Shown in pieces: positions 32,566 through 43,887 of a stretch of DNA of 64,000 nt. Within the stretch, counting starts at the first letter, position 1. Every line of letters starts with the position of its first letter. Under the pieces are notes generated by a model that worked only from the letters and a program-made list of their open reading frames with translations, was not told where the DNA came from and did not search any database. The translations under genes and the position numbers were made by a program. Source of the stretch: Bettongia penicillata ogilbyi (Eukaryota; Chordata; Mammalia; Diprotodontia; Potoroidae); NCBI GenBank assembly GCA_023548195.1, contig JAJHZJ010000808.1:1530182-1594181 (forward strand). Direction: 5' to 3'.

Positions 32566-33454
32566 AAAGTATAAAGTCTTATATTTGGGTAAAAAAATTA
32601 GCTTCCTAAGTTTGAGTGGGAGGCATGGCTATAACCCTAGTTGTTCTGAAAAAGATCTGGGGTTTTGGTGGAATGTAAACTTAATAGAAGTTAACACTGT
32701 TATACAGCAGTGAGAAGAAGATTAACGCAATCTTAGACTGCTTCACTAGAGACTTTGTAAGCATAGTATTGAAGACCAGGGAAGTGATAGTCCCAATGTG
32801 CTCTGCCCAGTTAATGCTGTATTCATGTTCACTGCTAAACTGGAGGGCATTCCAGAGGCAACCAGAATAAACGGTGGCCTCAAGTTTATGCTACGTGAGG
32901 ATTTGATAATGGAGCTGGAGATGATTAGGCTGGAGAAGATATAGTGGAGACATGAGAGCTGTCTTGAAGATTTAAAGGAATGCCTTGTAGAAGAGGTTTT
33001 AGATTTGATTTTTTTGGTTCAAGAGGGCAGAATAAGGGGCAGTGGAAATTTCAAAGAAGCAAATTTAGGTTCCTTATAACCCTCCTTAGAGGAGCCATCC
33101 ATTTTACTGGAGGTCAGCTCCATCACTTAGGCTGTCCATGGGATATCTTTTGCTCTTGTTATATTCAGTACATGACTAGCCTACTTCCTTTTTTGCTCAC
33201 ACTTGCCTGTGGTTATGTCTGTTACACCATTTCAAAGTACAAATCAGGATTGCTAATTTGCTACAGAACCTCTATGCATCTTTATATTTCCTTTGATTTA
33301 GGGGCTGTTTTAATTCTTGTGAGACTGTGGTGCTACATGATTCATAGACACAGAGCACCACTGAGAATATAATTAGTAAAAAGATGGACTTTTATATCAG
33401 ACATAATGCAATTTCCCAAATGCAGTTCAGCACATTTATTTTCCTGGGCTGTTA

Positions 33455-33940
33455 CAGTTAGTCTACTAGGCCTGGAATGCTCTCTTCTCACCCTGCTAGC
33501 ATCCTTCAAAGTTCAGTTCAAGTGACCCCCTTCTTATCACTTAGTAGACTAGTAGCCACTGCACTGAACCTTTTGAATCCAAGTTCCAGTCTCTGAGGAG
33601 ATAAATCCACTTAATGGTAGATCTCCCTCAAGAAGAGTCTTGATTGGGGACTGAGTGAGTGCAAGCTGACTTGGTCTGCTGGATCTAGTCAGTCCCCAGA
33701 ATATGCTTACTTTCACATCCCATCCATTGTCCCACTGGAGCCATATCATTGTCTGCCCTACCATCTGTCAGTTGATAAAGTTACTATCCCTCTTTCCTCA
33801 CCAGAAGGCCACCAGGCCACCACTTCCCTATATCTGTAGTCCCATCTATTAGAATATAAGCTCCTTGAGGGCAAAGATTATCTCACTTTTCTGTATTTGT
33901 TTGCCTAGCCCTTAATAAATGCTCATTCATTCATTCATGT
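33455..33940 (+). mobile_element. L2 3' region, sense, with insertion
   Basis: 'taggcctggaatgctctc' and 'catccttcaaagttcag' (33,455-33,540), then an unassigned ~290-bp insert. The tail resumes at 33,840: 'atataagctccttgagggc', 'cttaataaatgctcattc'. The insert (33,545-33,835) has no recognised family. Confidence 0.65.
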
Positions 33941-34079
33941 GCCACCTCCTCCTGGGGACCTGTGTCCATCCTAAGGTAGTTTCCCCAGAAATTACTTTCT
34001 ATTGTGTATGTGTGTATGTGTACAAGTGTGCACACACGTATACACTTTTGTGTACACATTGTTTTTCCTCTAGTAGAAA

Positions 34080-35545
34080 CTAGTGTTCATTAAGCACCTA
34101 CTATGTGCCAGCACTGTACTAAGACCTGGATATAAAAAAATAGAAGTGAAAACATTCCTTCCTTCAAAGAACTTATTGTTTTTGGGATTGGAGAGAGAAA
34201 GAAGATAAATACAATGGAAAAGGTCCTGGTTTGGGAACCAGAACCTGGGTTTGGATTTAGGCTATGATACCTCCTACTTGTATAGTCTTGGGCTGGGTTT
34301 CAGCTTCTTCACTTGGAGAGTAAAGGTGGCACATTAGTTGACTTCTGAGGTCCTTTCCAGCTCTTCATCTATAATGAAATAAATGTAAAATATATTTGAA
34401 GTAAATATATGTTAAGATTTTTGAGTGAAGGGCCCTAGCACCTGGAGGATCATCAAAGGCTTCCTATAGAAGGTAACAGCTGACCAAGGTTTTGAAGGAA
34501 ATCAAAGACTTTTTAAGAAGCAAGGATGAGAAAGGAGTGTCTACCAACCATGGAGGAGAGTCAGTGCAAAGTTATGGAGAAGGGAAATGGACTCTTATGT
34601 ATGAGAAACAGCATGAGGGCCAGTGCTGCTGCCCTGTGACATTAAGGAAGGGTACTATGTAATGTCTGGAAAGCTTTAAAAGCTTAGGAGTATATAGTTC
34701 ATCCTCATGGCAATAGGGATCACTAAAATTTATTGAGGAGGAGAATGCCATGATCAGGCTTGCACTTCGGGAAAATCACTTTGGCAGCTGTGTGGAGGGT
34801 GGTTTAAAGTAGGGAAAGACCAGGCAGGAAGACTGTTTAGGAGAACATCTTATTAAGTGAGAGGTGATGAGGGCTACACTGTGGTGGTGGCTGTGGGAAT
34901 AGAGAGAAAGAAAGTAATGTGAGAGGTATTATGGCTGTAGAAATGACAAGATTTTGGTAACATTTGATGTATGGAGTAAAGGAGAGAGAAAATTCAAGGA
35001 TAATGGCAAGGTTGGGAAGGATATGACCATATGGTGTGATATAGATGGTGAACCAGAAAAAGGAGACTGAGGCAGACAAGCACAAGGAGAACTGAGAAAG
35101 AGAAATGTCAGGAAAAGTCATAGAGGAGAGTGCATCTGGTGGGGGTGGGGAGAGACAGTGGTTAGCAGCCTCAAATGTTATAGAGAGGTTTTGAAGAATG
35201 AGGATTGAGTACAGATTTGGCAGTGAAAAAACTATGGGTAATACTGAAGCAAGCAGTTTCAGTTGAGTGATGACATTGGAAGCCAGACTGCAAAGGATTG
35301 AGAAGTGAGAAAAGATAATAAGATGGAGGTAATGAGTAACTCTTTTTGAAAGCAGTTTGGCTGTTAAAGGGAGGATGATGCAGGGTGGAAGCTTTAAGGG
35401 ATAGGAGTATCTGATGAGGGTTTGTTGTTGTTTTTAAAGGATGGAGATTTGGATCCATTTGTAGGTAGCATAAAAGTAAATAGGGAGAGAGTGAAGATGG
35501 AGGGCTCATTGTGGGGACAATGTGTGGTGAAGACAAGAGGGGATA
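34080..35545 (-). mobile_element. Long L2 LINE copy, antisense (about 1.45 kb)
   Basis: Minus-strand reading follows L2 from the RT region (35,545 side: 'tttgcagtctggcttcc', 'cactcaactgaaactgc') through 'taccttgccattatccttg'-like text to the 3' tail (34,080 side: complement of 'cattaagcacctactatgtg'). The 121- and 94-codon minus-strand frames are remnants of this element, out of the original frame. A MIR (34,205-34,385) sits inside it. Confidence 0.75.
34205..34385 (+). repeat. MIR-type SINE inserted in L2
   Basis: 'aatggaaaaggtcctggtt', 'gaacctgggtttggattta', 'agttgacttctgaggtcc' and 'tttccagctcttcatctat', in sense order. Confidence 0.7.
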
Positions 35546-35644
35546 AAATGAAGGATGTCTTTCAAAATTGGCTTTGAGTGTACAATGAAACCAATTCCCC
35601 TAACTCCTCCTTTACTTGCTTTTCCAAGGAAAATCTTAAGTAAT

Positions 35645-35740
35645 AGGCTATACAGCTAGAGGGGACTGTAATCTCTTTCTCACTTCACAACTGAGGAGAC
35701 TGAGAGGTTTAGTGACCTGGCCAAAATACACAGAGCTAGA
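35645..35740 (-). repeat. MIR-type SINE fragment
   Basis: 'cacaactgaggagactgag', 'gtttagtgacctggccaaa', 'acacagagctag'. Confidence 0.55.
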
Positions 35741-35855
35741 TGGTGAGCTTTCTGAGAACAGGGATTTTTTTCTCCTTTCTTTGTATATGCATTTAGCACT
35801 TAGCACAATATTTGCCACATACTCAGTGCTCACTAATGATTGTTGACTGACCTCT
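35741..35855 (+). mobile_element. L2 3' tail, sense
   Basis: 'tgagctttctgagaacagg', 'gcatttagcacttagcac', 'tcagtgctcactaatgattg', 'ttgactgac'. Confidence 0.65.
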
Positions 35856-36211
35856 GATTCCAATGAGCCATCTCTCTGTTGGCATCAACTTCACGTTTCA
35901 TTCACTTTAAAAAGAAAAAAAAAGGTGAATTGAACACTGAGTAATAACAATTAAATTAATATGTTTATATAGTCTGATAATAATTTGTTTCTTAGTACCT
36001 TCTGTTTTCTTTTATCACTCTGCTGCCACTGGGACATCAAGGGGTGGGGGAAACAATCCTTTTCTCTTGCTTCAGTCTTTTATGTTTTTCTTCAATTTTC
36101 TCTTTGCAGCTAAGCTTGTAGATGAGAATGCAGTATTATTTATAAATCATTTACACGCCATTCTCAGCTATATACAAGACCCAGAATATTAGTGAAAGAG
36201 ATCCTATTTGA

Positions 36212-36318
36212 GGGCAGCTACATGGTACAGTGGATAAAGTACCAGCCCTGGAGTCAGGAGGAGCTGAGTGTGACCCTGAGCAAGTCACTTAACCTTGATT
36301 GCCTCAAAAAAAAGAAAA
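36212..36318 (+). repeat. Short MAR1/WSINE-like SINE with A tail and target duplication
   Basis: 'gggcagctacatggtacag', 'ccagccctggagtcagg', 'gcaagtcacttaacc', 'gattgcctcaaaaaaaag'. About 35 bp of the usual middle is missing. Flanks 'gagatcctattt' and 'gagaacctattt' match at 11 of 12 positions, consistent with a target-site duplication. Confidence 0.75.
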
Positions 36319-36399
36319 GAATGAGAACCTATTTTTATAATCTTGCTATGTTGTTGTACGCTGGGTCTAACCATCAAGCTTTTTTTCTCATGGCTTCTC

Positions 36400-36610
36400 C
36401 CACATTATCCGTATGTGATAATACATTTACCAGATTTGCACGATTTATTAATTGCAACAATCCTGTGAAGTGGATAGTACCAGTAGTATTATCCATATTT
36501 TATAGACGACGAAGCAGGTTCAGAGAAGTAATTGGATTCACTCATAATGACACCTCTAGTTAAGTTTGAATACAAGGACTTGAACAAAGACAATCTGACT
36601 TCAGATCCTG
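36400..36610 (-). repeat. MIR/MON1-type SINE, antisense
   Basis: 'caatcctgtgaagtggatag', 'ttatccatattttatagacg', 'gagaagtaattggattcac', 'gacttgaacaaagac'. Confidence 0.6.
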
Positions 36611-36786
36611 TATTCTTTCTTTTATATTGTCAGCTTAATAATGATCAGAAAACATAAATCTTTTACTATGTAAGTAAACAAATAAGCATTGAATTTTTTT
36701 GAAAAGGATTGAATTTTAAACTGAACTTCCATTATGTAGTTGTCTTAAGTGCATCTTAAATTGAACGTGGTAGTAACAAAATTACC

Positions 36787-37195
36787 CTGTGTCCCTTTCA
36801 GATTTTTTTTCTTCTATGTATTTTTAATGTTTTATAGATGCTGTTTTAGTTTAAACATTTTTTTTTGTATCTCACTTTCCTCTCTGCTTCCTGGAAACCT
36901 TCACTTGTAACAAATACATTGAGCAAAACAAACCAATACTTTGACCATGTCTGACAAGGTATGTCTCATTATGCATTTCTGCTAGCCCATTCACTTCTCT
37001 GTTAAGAGGTGGCAGACATATGTCATTATCAGTATTTGAAAGTCTTGATTAGTCATTCTGAAGTCTTTCAGTTATCCTTTACATTATTGTGGTTATCATG
37101 TAAATTGTTCTTCCGGTTCTGCTCATTTTATATACTGCATCAGTTCATACAAATATTTCCTCTGTGTCCTCTCTATTACATGATAGCTACTGCTG
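36787..37195 (-). mobile_element. L1 3' end, antisense
   Basis: 'gaccatgtctgacaaggtat', 'gcatttctgctagcccattc', 'gttaagaggtggcagac', 'gttcttccggttctgctc' and 'gcatcagttcatacaaatat' form an antisense marsupial L1 3' UTR, truncated on the right by the pyrimidine tract. Confidence 0.65.
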
Positions 37196-37199
37196 CCCC

Positions 37200-37295
<96 letters not shown>

Positions 37296-37468
37296 TTTCC
37301 TTCCTTCCTTCCTTCCTTTCTTCCTTTCTTCCTTCCTTCCTTCCTTCCTTCCTTCCTTCCTTCCTTCCTTCCTTCCTTCCTTCCTTCCTTTCTTTCTTCC
37401 TTTCTTCCTTTCTTCCTTTCTTTCTCCCTCTCTCTCCCTCCCTCCCTCCCTCTCTTTCTTTCTTTTTT
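37196..37468 (+). repeat. All-pyrimidine CTTT/CCTT tract
   Basis: 273 consecutive pyrimidines: first CTTT tetramers (to about 37,290), then CCTT, then CTTT/CCCT mixtures. It explains the overlapping FLSF and RKEG frames on both strands. Confidence 0.97.
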
Positions 37469-37489
37469 AAAGAGGCAGCTATCCAAGAC

Positions 37490-39040
37490 ATGAAACACAG
37501 TACTTGGGCTTAATTTCTTATAGGTATATAAGAGATTAATATATCCATCTGAAGATTATATTAAATACTGCCTTATGCCTAATTGTGTACACAATTACAT
37601 GTTTCCAGATCTTTTGGATTTTATAAGCTACAGTACCAGGTCTACAGAGCTAGATTCCTTTTCCTACATGAATGCAGGGTTCATGGCATTTGACAAGGCA
37701 CTATACCAAACAGAAGAGAACCAGTCTCAAGCTCTTCAGGTACTTGAGATTCAATTTAGAAAAAGAATAATGAAGTATACAATTTAAGGCTTCAAAAGAG
37801 TGTGACATACAATATTCATGAGAAGATTCAATTATGTTTAAAACTATGAACTCATTGCAGGATTAGGTTAAGTCAAACAAATATAAAGCTTATAGAAATG
37901 CTTAATAATCATTCTGATCACAGGCAAACCAAACTTCTCATTTGTAAAATAGAAAACAGAAAATGCAATTTCTCACTAAAGAAACAGCAGCACTAATCAG
38001 TTTTTATTCAATAACAGATTAAGGGAACCAAGAGTTGGTATTTTGAAGTAATTTTTTAAAGGTTAAAAAAATTAAAGAAAATGTTTTAGGGGGAAAATGT
38101 TTTCCTGAGTAATAAAAGCTACATCTAAGTGAACTGATTAAAGCAAAATAAAAATGTTGTTCTGTAATTTTTATTACAAGTTACAACAGACTTTGTTGAA
38201 GTTTAATGCTATAATGTTAGGCATAGCAAAGTTTCATGGTTCCAAATATCTTTTGCCTTTAAAACTTTACAGTATTTTTGCTTATGAGCTCATTGCCCAC
38301 TGGATTTTTCCATGAGTCTGAAATGTGTGTATGATATTTTAGAAATTTATTTGTTTAAACTTTGCACAGGATGAGCTAAAAATAGAAAAGTTCTGTGTTT
38401 CTAGTCTGGAAGGTCTTTTAGGAAGAAAAAAATGAATATAATTACTGTGCATATTAAGCAGAGGTTTTGTGGAGGAAAGGAGCTTTTAAATAGAAGACTA
38501 CAGCTTAGTTGATACTGAAATATTACAAGTACTTAACTGGTTGTTACTTTGAATAAGGAAGTTGATTTCTGAATTGTGGATTTGTTTTAATAAGACTGGA
38601 GAACTGAGTATATAAAGAGAATCTATGGCATAACTGAAGTATCTCCTTTTTGTTTTGGGAGCTCTGTTGTCTGTCTCAATCTGGAACTACAAATACAGTA
38701 GCTTCTCCTTTATACTGAAGAAAGAACAGGCTCCTTAGTATTTTGAGTTGGGCCAGAGCCAGCATCTAACTTTGCAAGTCTTTGTGAATAAATTTATGGA
38801 AAGTGGCTGGTGCCACTGAAGAATGACCTCATAAAAGTTGCTTGTATTTGTTCTGGCCAGAGAGGAAATACAGTTTACTTAATTAAATAAAACAAAAACA
38901 TGTTAGCCTTAAATGTTGAAATGCTGAGTTATACATATCAAACTATATAGACCACTCAATGGGTTGAACTTATATTGAAAATAGATTCATGCTCCCTTGC
39001 CAAGATCTTCTCTAAATTTGTCATCTTCTCCCCTGCATCT
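37490..39040. other. Repeat-poor AT-rich stretch, no gene seen
   Basis: About 1.5 kb with almost no recognisable SINE or LINE sequence, unusual for this window. No coding exon, RNA gene or conserved motif could be supported by eye. Confidence 0.45.
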
Positions 39041-39052
39041 ACTCTTCCTCCA

Positions 39053-39364
39053 GGGCAGCTAGGTGGTACAGTGAATAGAGCACCAGTGCAGGAGTCAGGA
39101 GGACCTAAGTTCAAATCTCACCTCAGATACTTGACACTCACTAGTTGTGTGACTTTGGGCAAGCCACTTAACCCCAATTGCCTCATGCTGGGTTATCTCC
39201 AGTTATCCTGATGAATATCTGGTCACTGGATTCAGATGGCTCTGGAGGAGAAGTGAGGCTGGTGACAGGCACAGCCCTCCCTCACTCAAAACAAAGTCAA
39301 GTGCAAGTCATGTCATCATTTCTGTGATGGCATGGTCTTCCTCTGCAATGAAGGACAAACACAC
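39053..39364 (+). repeat. Full-length MAR1-like SINE with perfect target duplication
   Basis: Complete: 'gggcagctaggtggtacag', 'gtgcaggagtcaggaggac', 'acttaaccccaattgcctc', then the long 3' arm with 'ggtcactggattcagatggc' and 'cacagccctccctcactc'. It is flanked by the identical 12-mer actcttcctcca at 39,041-39,052 and 39,365-39,376. Confidence 0.93.
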
Positions 39365-40059
39365 ACTCTTCCTCCAATGCTGATCCCCAAGGTCATATCC
39401 TCTTGGTTTCCCATTGAAGCTGAATGGTGGTCCAATTCCATTTCTGGGACTGATAGTAATGTCTTAAGTTCTAGCAATATATAAATATATGGGGGCTTGC
39501 AATGTAGGATAGATTACTCAATAATCTTGAAATGATAAAATGGGTGGGACCCATGCTCTAACATAAAAAAAAAATGGTGTCTGGAGTGGTGGGAGTGAAT
39601 TGCCAAAGAATAGAGGAAATTCCAAAGTATGTCTTGTACTTATGAAGCAATAAACTCAGAATAGTCATGCTACTAGATGTACAGAATTAACAGTGGGAGA
39701 GGTCCAAGAATGTAATTCCACCTTCTGAAGAAATCTTGAAACTATTTTTTGGCCAAGTAGTTCCCTCTGTGGTTTCCATGCTGCCCTGGCACATTTGGGC
39801 CACCTGAAAGGCAGCCCTTGGCTCTTCCTGTTTTTCATTCATTCTTTTACTTCTCTGGGTAGCATAGTTATTAAGAGTAATTTATATTAAGCTGTGGGAT
39901 CTGATTATACACTGAATAGAGCCCCCTCCCCCAATCCTGCAGCAGACTTGTGAATCATCAGTGTACTTTACCAAAGTATCATTAAAATTCTCTCAATTGT
40001 AAAGCCAGTTTTCTGTTGTCAGAAAAACAATTTATTGCTTCTGGGTAAGATTAAAATTA

Positions 40060-40385
40060 AAATTACACATTTACTAAGCACTCATGTCCAAGGCAATGTA
40101 TTAAACACTGGGGATGCAAAACTAAGAAAACAAGAAGGTTCCCTACCCTCAAGGAACTTACCTTCTAATGGGGGAAAGAAAAGACATAAAGGGGAGGTGG
40201 AAAGGGAGTAAGAAGGGAGCAGTATTGTGGCTGAGACTTCTGAAAATGTGGTGATTCTGAGCAAAGATTCAACTGTCCAGGAGTCTGCCTTAGGGTGGAG
40301 CATTCTCAGGTGAGCAAAGCAATTGGAATGGAAATAGAGTTGGCTGGAGAGTGTTTAAGGAGGGAAGTGGCACATTTTCTACTGA
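40060..40385 (-). mobile_element. L2-like 3' end, antisense
   Basis: 'acatttactaagcactcatg', 'aaacactggggatgcaaaac', 'ctaccctcaaggaacttacc' and 'ttctaatgggggaaag', then a less recognisable body. Could be an L2-tailed SINE rather than L2 itself. Confidence 0.55.
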
Positions 40386-40739
40386 ACAATTAAATTAATA
40401 CTACTAATAATATGCGAAATAAGAATATTATGTAAATTGATTTGACATCTTTACGCTATAGTTCTTTTTTATTAGTAGGAAACATTACAGACAATGAATG
40501 ACATGCATACATTAGAGTGACTCATGAGACTCTCTTTTCCTTACCCTCAGCGTGACCAGTTCTCCCATCTCTGCTGCAGAACTGTAGGCTCCATGGCCAA
40601 TTGTTGAACACCAGACTGATCTGTTGACTTTTTGTGATTTGAGAGCTTTAATACATACTACATTAGGTTGAACTTAATTATAGGGAATAGACAGCTAGAC
40701 ATCCGTTTTAGAGATCCACAGGTATCTTCTCCAGTGGGG

Positions 40740-41000
40740 AAGAGAAGATAGAGAACTGGGCCTGAAATCAGGAAGACCCGAGTTCAAATCCAGGTTGAAA
40801 CACATTACTATTTGTAGAACTCTGGGCAGGTCACCTACCTTGAGTTTCTTCATCTGTAAAATGGACATAATCATAGCACCTAATTTGCTGGAGTTTTGTG
40901 AGGATCCATTATAATCAGTATCATTGTAAAGCTCTTAGCACAGTGCCTGGTTCACAGTAAGCATTATATAAATGTTAGTTGTCATTATTATTTATTATTA
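40740..41000 (+). repeat. MON1-type SINE, sense
   Basis: 'gggcctgaaatcaggaagac', 'gagttcaaatccagg', 'ttcttcatctgtaaaatgg', 'agctcttagcacagtgcc', 'aatgttagttgtcattatt'. Confidence 0.8.
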
Positions 41001-42565
41001 TCTCTCTTTTCTTTAGGTTTTCATGACACTGCTCTCTCCTGGTTTTCTCTCTATCTGTGTCATTTCTTTCTCTGGCTCCTTTGCTAGATCTTCATCCATG
41101 TCACACCTGCTAACAATGGGGCTCCCCTACGATTCTCTCCTGGTGATTTCATCCTCTCCCATAGTTTATTTATCATCTCTATGCAGATGACTCTTAGATC
41201 TCTTTGTCCAGCTCTAAACACTCTCCAGACCTCCATCCAGTCTCATATCTCCAGCTGTCTTTTAGACATCTTGAACTTCATATACCATAGATATCTTAAA
41301 CTTAGTGTCTCCAAAACTGAAACCATTATCTTTTCCCATCTTTCTAACTTTCCTATTACTGATGAGGGAACTGCCATCCTCCCAGTTCCCCAGGCTTACA
41401 ACCTAGGGGTCATCCTGGACTCATCTCTCCCTTTTCCAATATCTAATCAGTTGTTAAGTCCTTATGTTTCTACCTTCATAACATCCCTAGCATATTCCCA
41501 AGGAGAGAAAGTGAGGCCGGTGACCTTGCACAGCCCTCCCTCAATCAAAACAAAGTCAAGTGCAAGTCATGTCATTTGTCTGATGTCATGGTCCTCTTCA
41601 AAAATGAAGGATGAGCAAAACCTGTGAGTAGACTGAGCCGCAAAAATGGGGACCCAGCTAGCTGGGTTACTCAGAACCCTCTCCCTTTCCTTCTCCTCTC
41701 CAAAAAAAAAAAAGTAAATTTTGGTGACCGGAAGCTGCCCAGTTAACTTGGGGTACATTGGCTACATCCCTCCCGTCTCCTCCCCTCCCCTCCCTTTTCC
41801 TCCCCTTTCCTTCCTTGTCCTTCTTTCTTTGATATCAAGGATCATTAGATGAACACAAAAACCTATTCCTACTTCTCTCTTCTGACTGTGTAACCACCTT
41901 GGTGCAGACCCTCATCACTCCGTGCCTGGAATATTGCAGTAGCCTTCTGGCTTGTCTCCCTGCTTCAAATCTCTCCTCACTCCAATCCATCCTCCACTCA
42001 GCTGTCAAATTCATCTTCCTAAAATGTAGATCTGATCATATCAATGACCCCTTCCCATTCAAAAAGCTCCAGTGGCTCTCTGCTTCCTCCAGGATCAAAT
42101 CTAAAATCCTTTTATGTCTTTCACAGCTCTTCTTCCTTAGCCCTTTCCTACCTTTCTTGTCTTCTTACACTTTTATAACATCAGTGACACTGGTTTCCTT
42201 ATTGTTCCTTGAACATGACACTCCATCTTTCAACTCTAGGCATTTTCACTGGTTCTGTGCCATGCCAGGAACTCTCTCCTTGTCTTGGCCTTTTAATTTC
42301 CCTGGCTTCCTTCAAGTCTCTGCTAAAGTCCCATCTTCGGCAAGAAATCTTTCCTAGTCCTCCTCAATCTGAGTACCTTCTCTTTGAGACTTCTCCCAAT
42401 TGATTCTGTATACTTCTTACTTGTTCATAGTTGTTTGCATGTTGTTTTTGCCATCAGATTGGGAGCTCCTTGAGAACCAAGATGGGTTTTTGTTTTGCCT
42501 TTCATTGTATCTCCAGTGCCTAGCACATAGTAGGTGCTTAATAAATGCTAGCTGATTGACTGGGG
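41001..42565 (+). mobile_element. L2 LINE with RT C-terminal fossil, sense
   Basis: Sense L2 of about 1.3 kb net. The frame 41,181-41,500 still reads like the end of an L2 reverse transcriptase: YLKLSVSKTETIIFSHL and AYNLGVILDSSLPFP (family KLNxSKTELLIF and NLGVILDSSLS). The frame from 41,899 reads TLITPCLEYCSSLLACLP, SILHSAVKFIFLK and LQWLSASSRIKSKIL (family CLDYCNSLL, LHSAARxI, LQWLPISSRI). The 3' tail (42,440-42,565) has 'gagctccttgagaacc' and 'gtaggtgcttaataaatgc'. Interrupted at 41,502-41,830. Confidence 0.85.
41502..41622 (+). repeat. 3' arm of a MAR1-like SINE inside L2
   Basis: 'aggagagaaagtgaggccgg', 'cacagccctccctcaatc', 'caaagtcaagtgcaagtcat', 'gatgtcatggtcctcttc'. The head is missing. 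It is followed by ~210 bp of unassigned C/T-rich DNA with an A12 run. Confidence 0.75.
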
Positions 42566-42644
42566 AAGAATAAACGTAACAATGGAGATGCAATGTGGTG
42601 TAACAATAATAATCAATTTTAATTTAGTACTTTGTGATGTATAA

Positions 42645-43240
42645 AAGGTTTGAGAGACACAATTTCTGGGAAATTAATAATTTTATTAATTATGTTAGCA
42701 GATAATTAATAAAAGGGGTCAGTGGCACTCTTGAATGCCAAAGATCCCTCATGGATCCTACTCCATGCTTATATGCCTTTGGAAGAGTGGGTGTTCCTGA
42801 GGATGGCAATCAACTCTGATTGGTTAACAATTAATACAAGAATGAATAGTATAATGAGATGTAGATCCATTCTAATGAGGGCTTGGGGATGTAACTTTGA
42901 TCAGTCTTGCTCTCAAGATCACCTCCAGCCTTGGGGAATCTAGACAAAGGATCTTCTTCTAGGAAGGAGAAAGGCATCTTGAACTTGATGTACCATAGAT
43001 TTCTTAAACTCAGTGTTCCCCAAACTGTACCCATTATCTTTTCCCTAGGAGGAAAGGGCTAAGTATGTAGAACACAATGGACTTCCCCACTTTGTTGGGG
43101 TCTGAACAACGGAAAGTTAATCCAATTTATTTATCAGCAATGTCCTTCTGAAACTTGACTCGGTAGAGAATGAAGAGATAGGAAGGGAAAAAATTCTTGT
43201 ACCACCCCAGTAATTAGTTATTTAATAATCATTTCTCTCC
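42645..43240 (+). repeat. Unnamed dispersed repeat, copy 2
   Basis: Begins 'tttgagagacacaatttct', passes 'atcaactctgattggttaac' and 'gtagaacacaatggac', and ends 'taataatcatttctctcc'. It aligns with the complement of 21,545-22,090. A ~75-bp L2-like piece (42,976-43,048, 'catcttgaacttgatgtacc') is present here but absent from copy 1. Confidence 0.6.
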
Positions 43241-43242
43241 AC

Positions 43243-43495
43243 TTTAAGGTTTGAAAAATGCCTTACATGCATTAATCTCATTTTATCCTTACAAAAACAT
43301 TATGAGATAGATGCTACAGGGAAGGAAACTTTCCTGTGATCACCCCACGCTGGATTTGAATGATGATTGCCATCTCCCACATTTTACAAGTGAGGAAAAG
43401 TGAGCCTCTGAGAAGGTGAGAGACATGCTGGAGTTTACACTTCTAGTTAAGGGTAGGAGCCAGGACTCAAGTGCAGACCTTTTGTACCCAGGCCA
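43243..43495 (-). repeat. Two MIR-type SINE fragments, antisense
   Basis: The first has 'aaaatgccttacatgcatt' and 'attatgagatagatgc'. The second has 'cattttacaagtgaggaaa', 'ttctagttaagggtaggagc' and 'acccaggccaatg'. Confidence 0.6.
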
Positions 43496-43887
43496 ATGTT
43501 TTTTTCCCCTAAACCTCCTGTCTTTTGGGGGCTTTTCTTCTTGGGAAATCTTTTCTTGCATTACCCCATTTTTGTGTGGGTACCAACCTCTCCATTGCAA
43601 TACTCTTGTCCTCTCCCCTCTTCTTTCCCTTTTCCCTCTCCCTCTTTTCCTCAAAGAAATAAAAGGCCATTGGACAGATTGGGTGTGTGTATGTTTGTAA
43701 GTTTATATGTATGTGTGTATATAACCATTCCAGTACTTTCCTCTTGTCAAGTCTTGGTTTCCTGTCTCAGGAAACCCGAGGTGCTGAGATCATTAGCTAG
43801 CAGGCTTTCAGATGACTTAGAAAATCTCTAATGGAGCCAGTGTGACTCCTGCTAGATTCAGCTTCTGCTCTTTCCATAGCCAGGGGG

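Larger units (their letters stand above)
31650..33090 (+). mobile_element. CR1/L3-type LINE with RT footprint, sense
   Basis: Order and wording match a CR1-clade reverse transcriptase and 3' region: 'ctataagccaggaagcttg' (YRLVSLTS area), 'ctagatttcaggaaag...tgtgacaaagtc' (LDFSKAFDKV), 'ttattaccaatgacttgg' (INDLD), 'gatcatagaagacacaaagc' (corrupted ADDTKL area), then 'ccagaggcaaccagaataa', 'aggctggagaagatatag', 'agagctgtcttgaag'. Interrupted at 32,225-32,565 by an L1 fragment and a SINE. Not functional. Confidence 0.7.

Noticed and set aside
34837..35536. Two minus-strand frames of 94 and 121 codons as novel genes
   Set aside because: They lie inside an antisense L2 LINE and are off the original reading frame.
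37009..37498. FLSF-rich and RKEG-rich frames on both strands
   Set aside because: Pure translation of the CTTT/CCTT pyrimidine tract.
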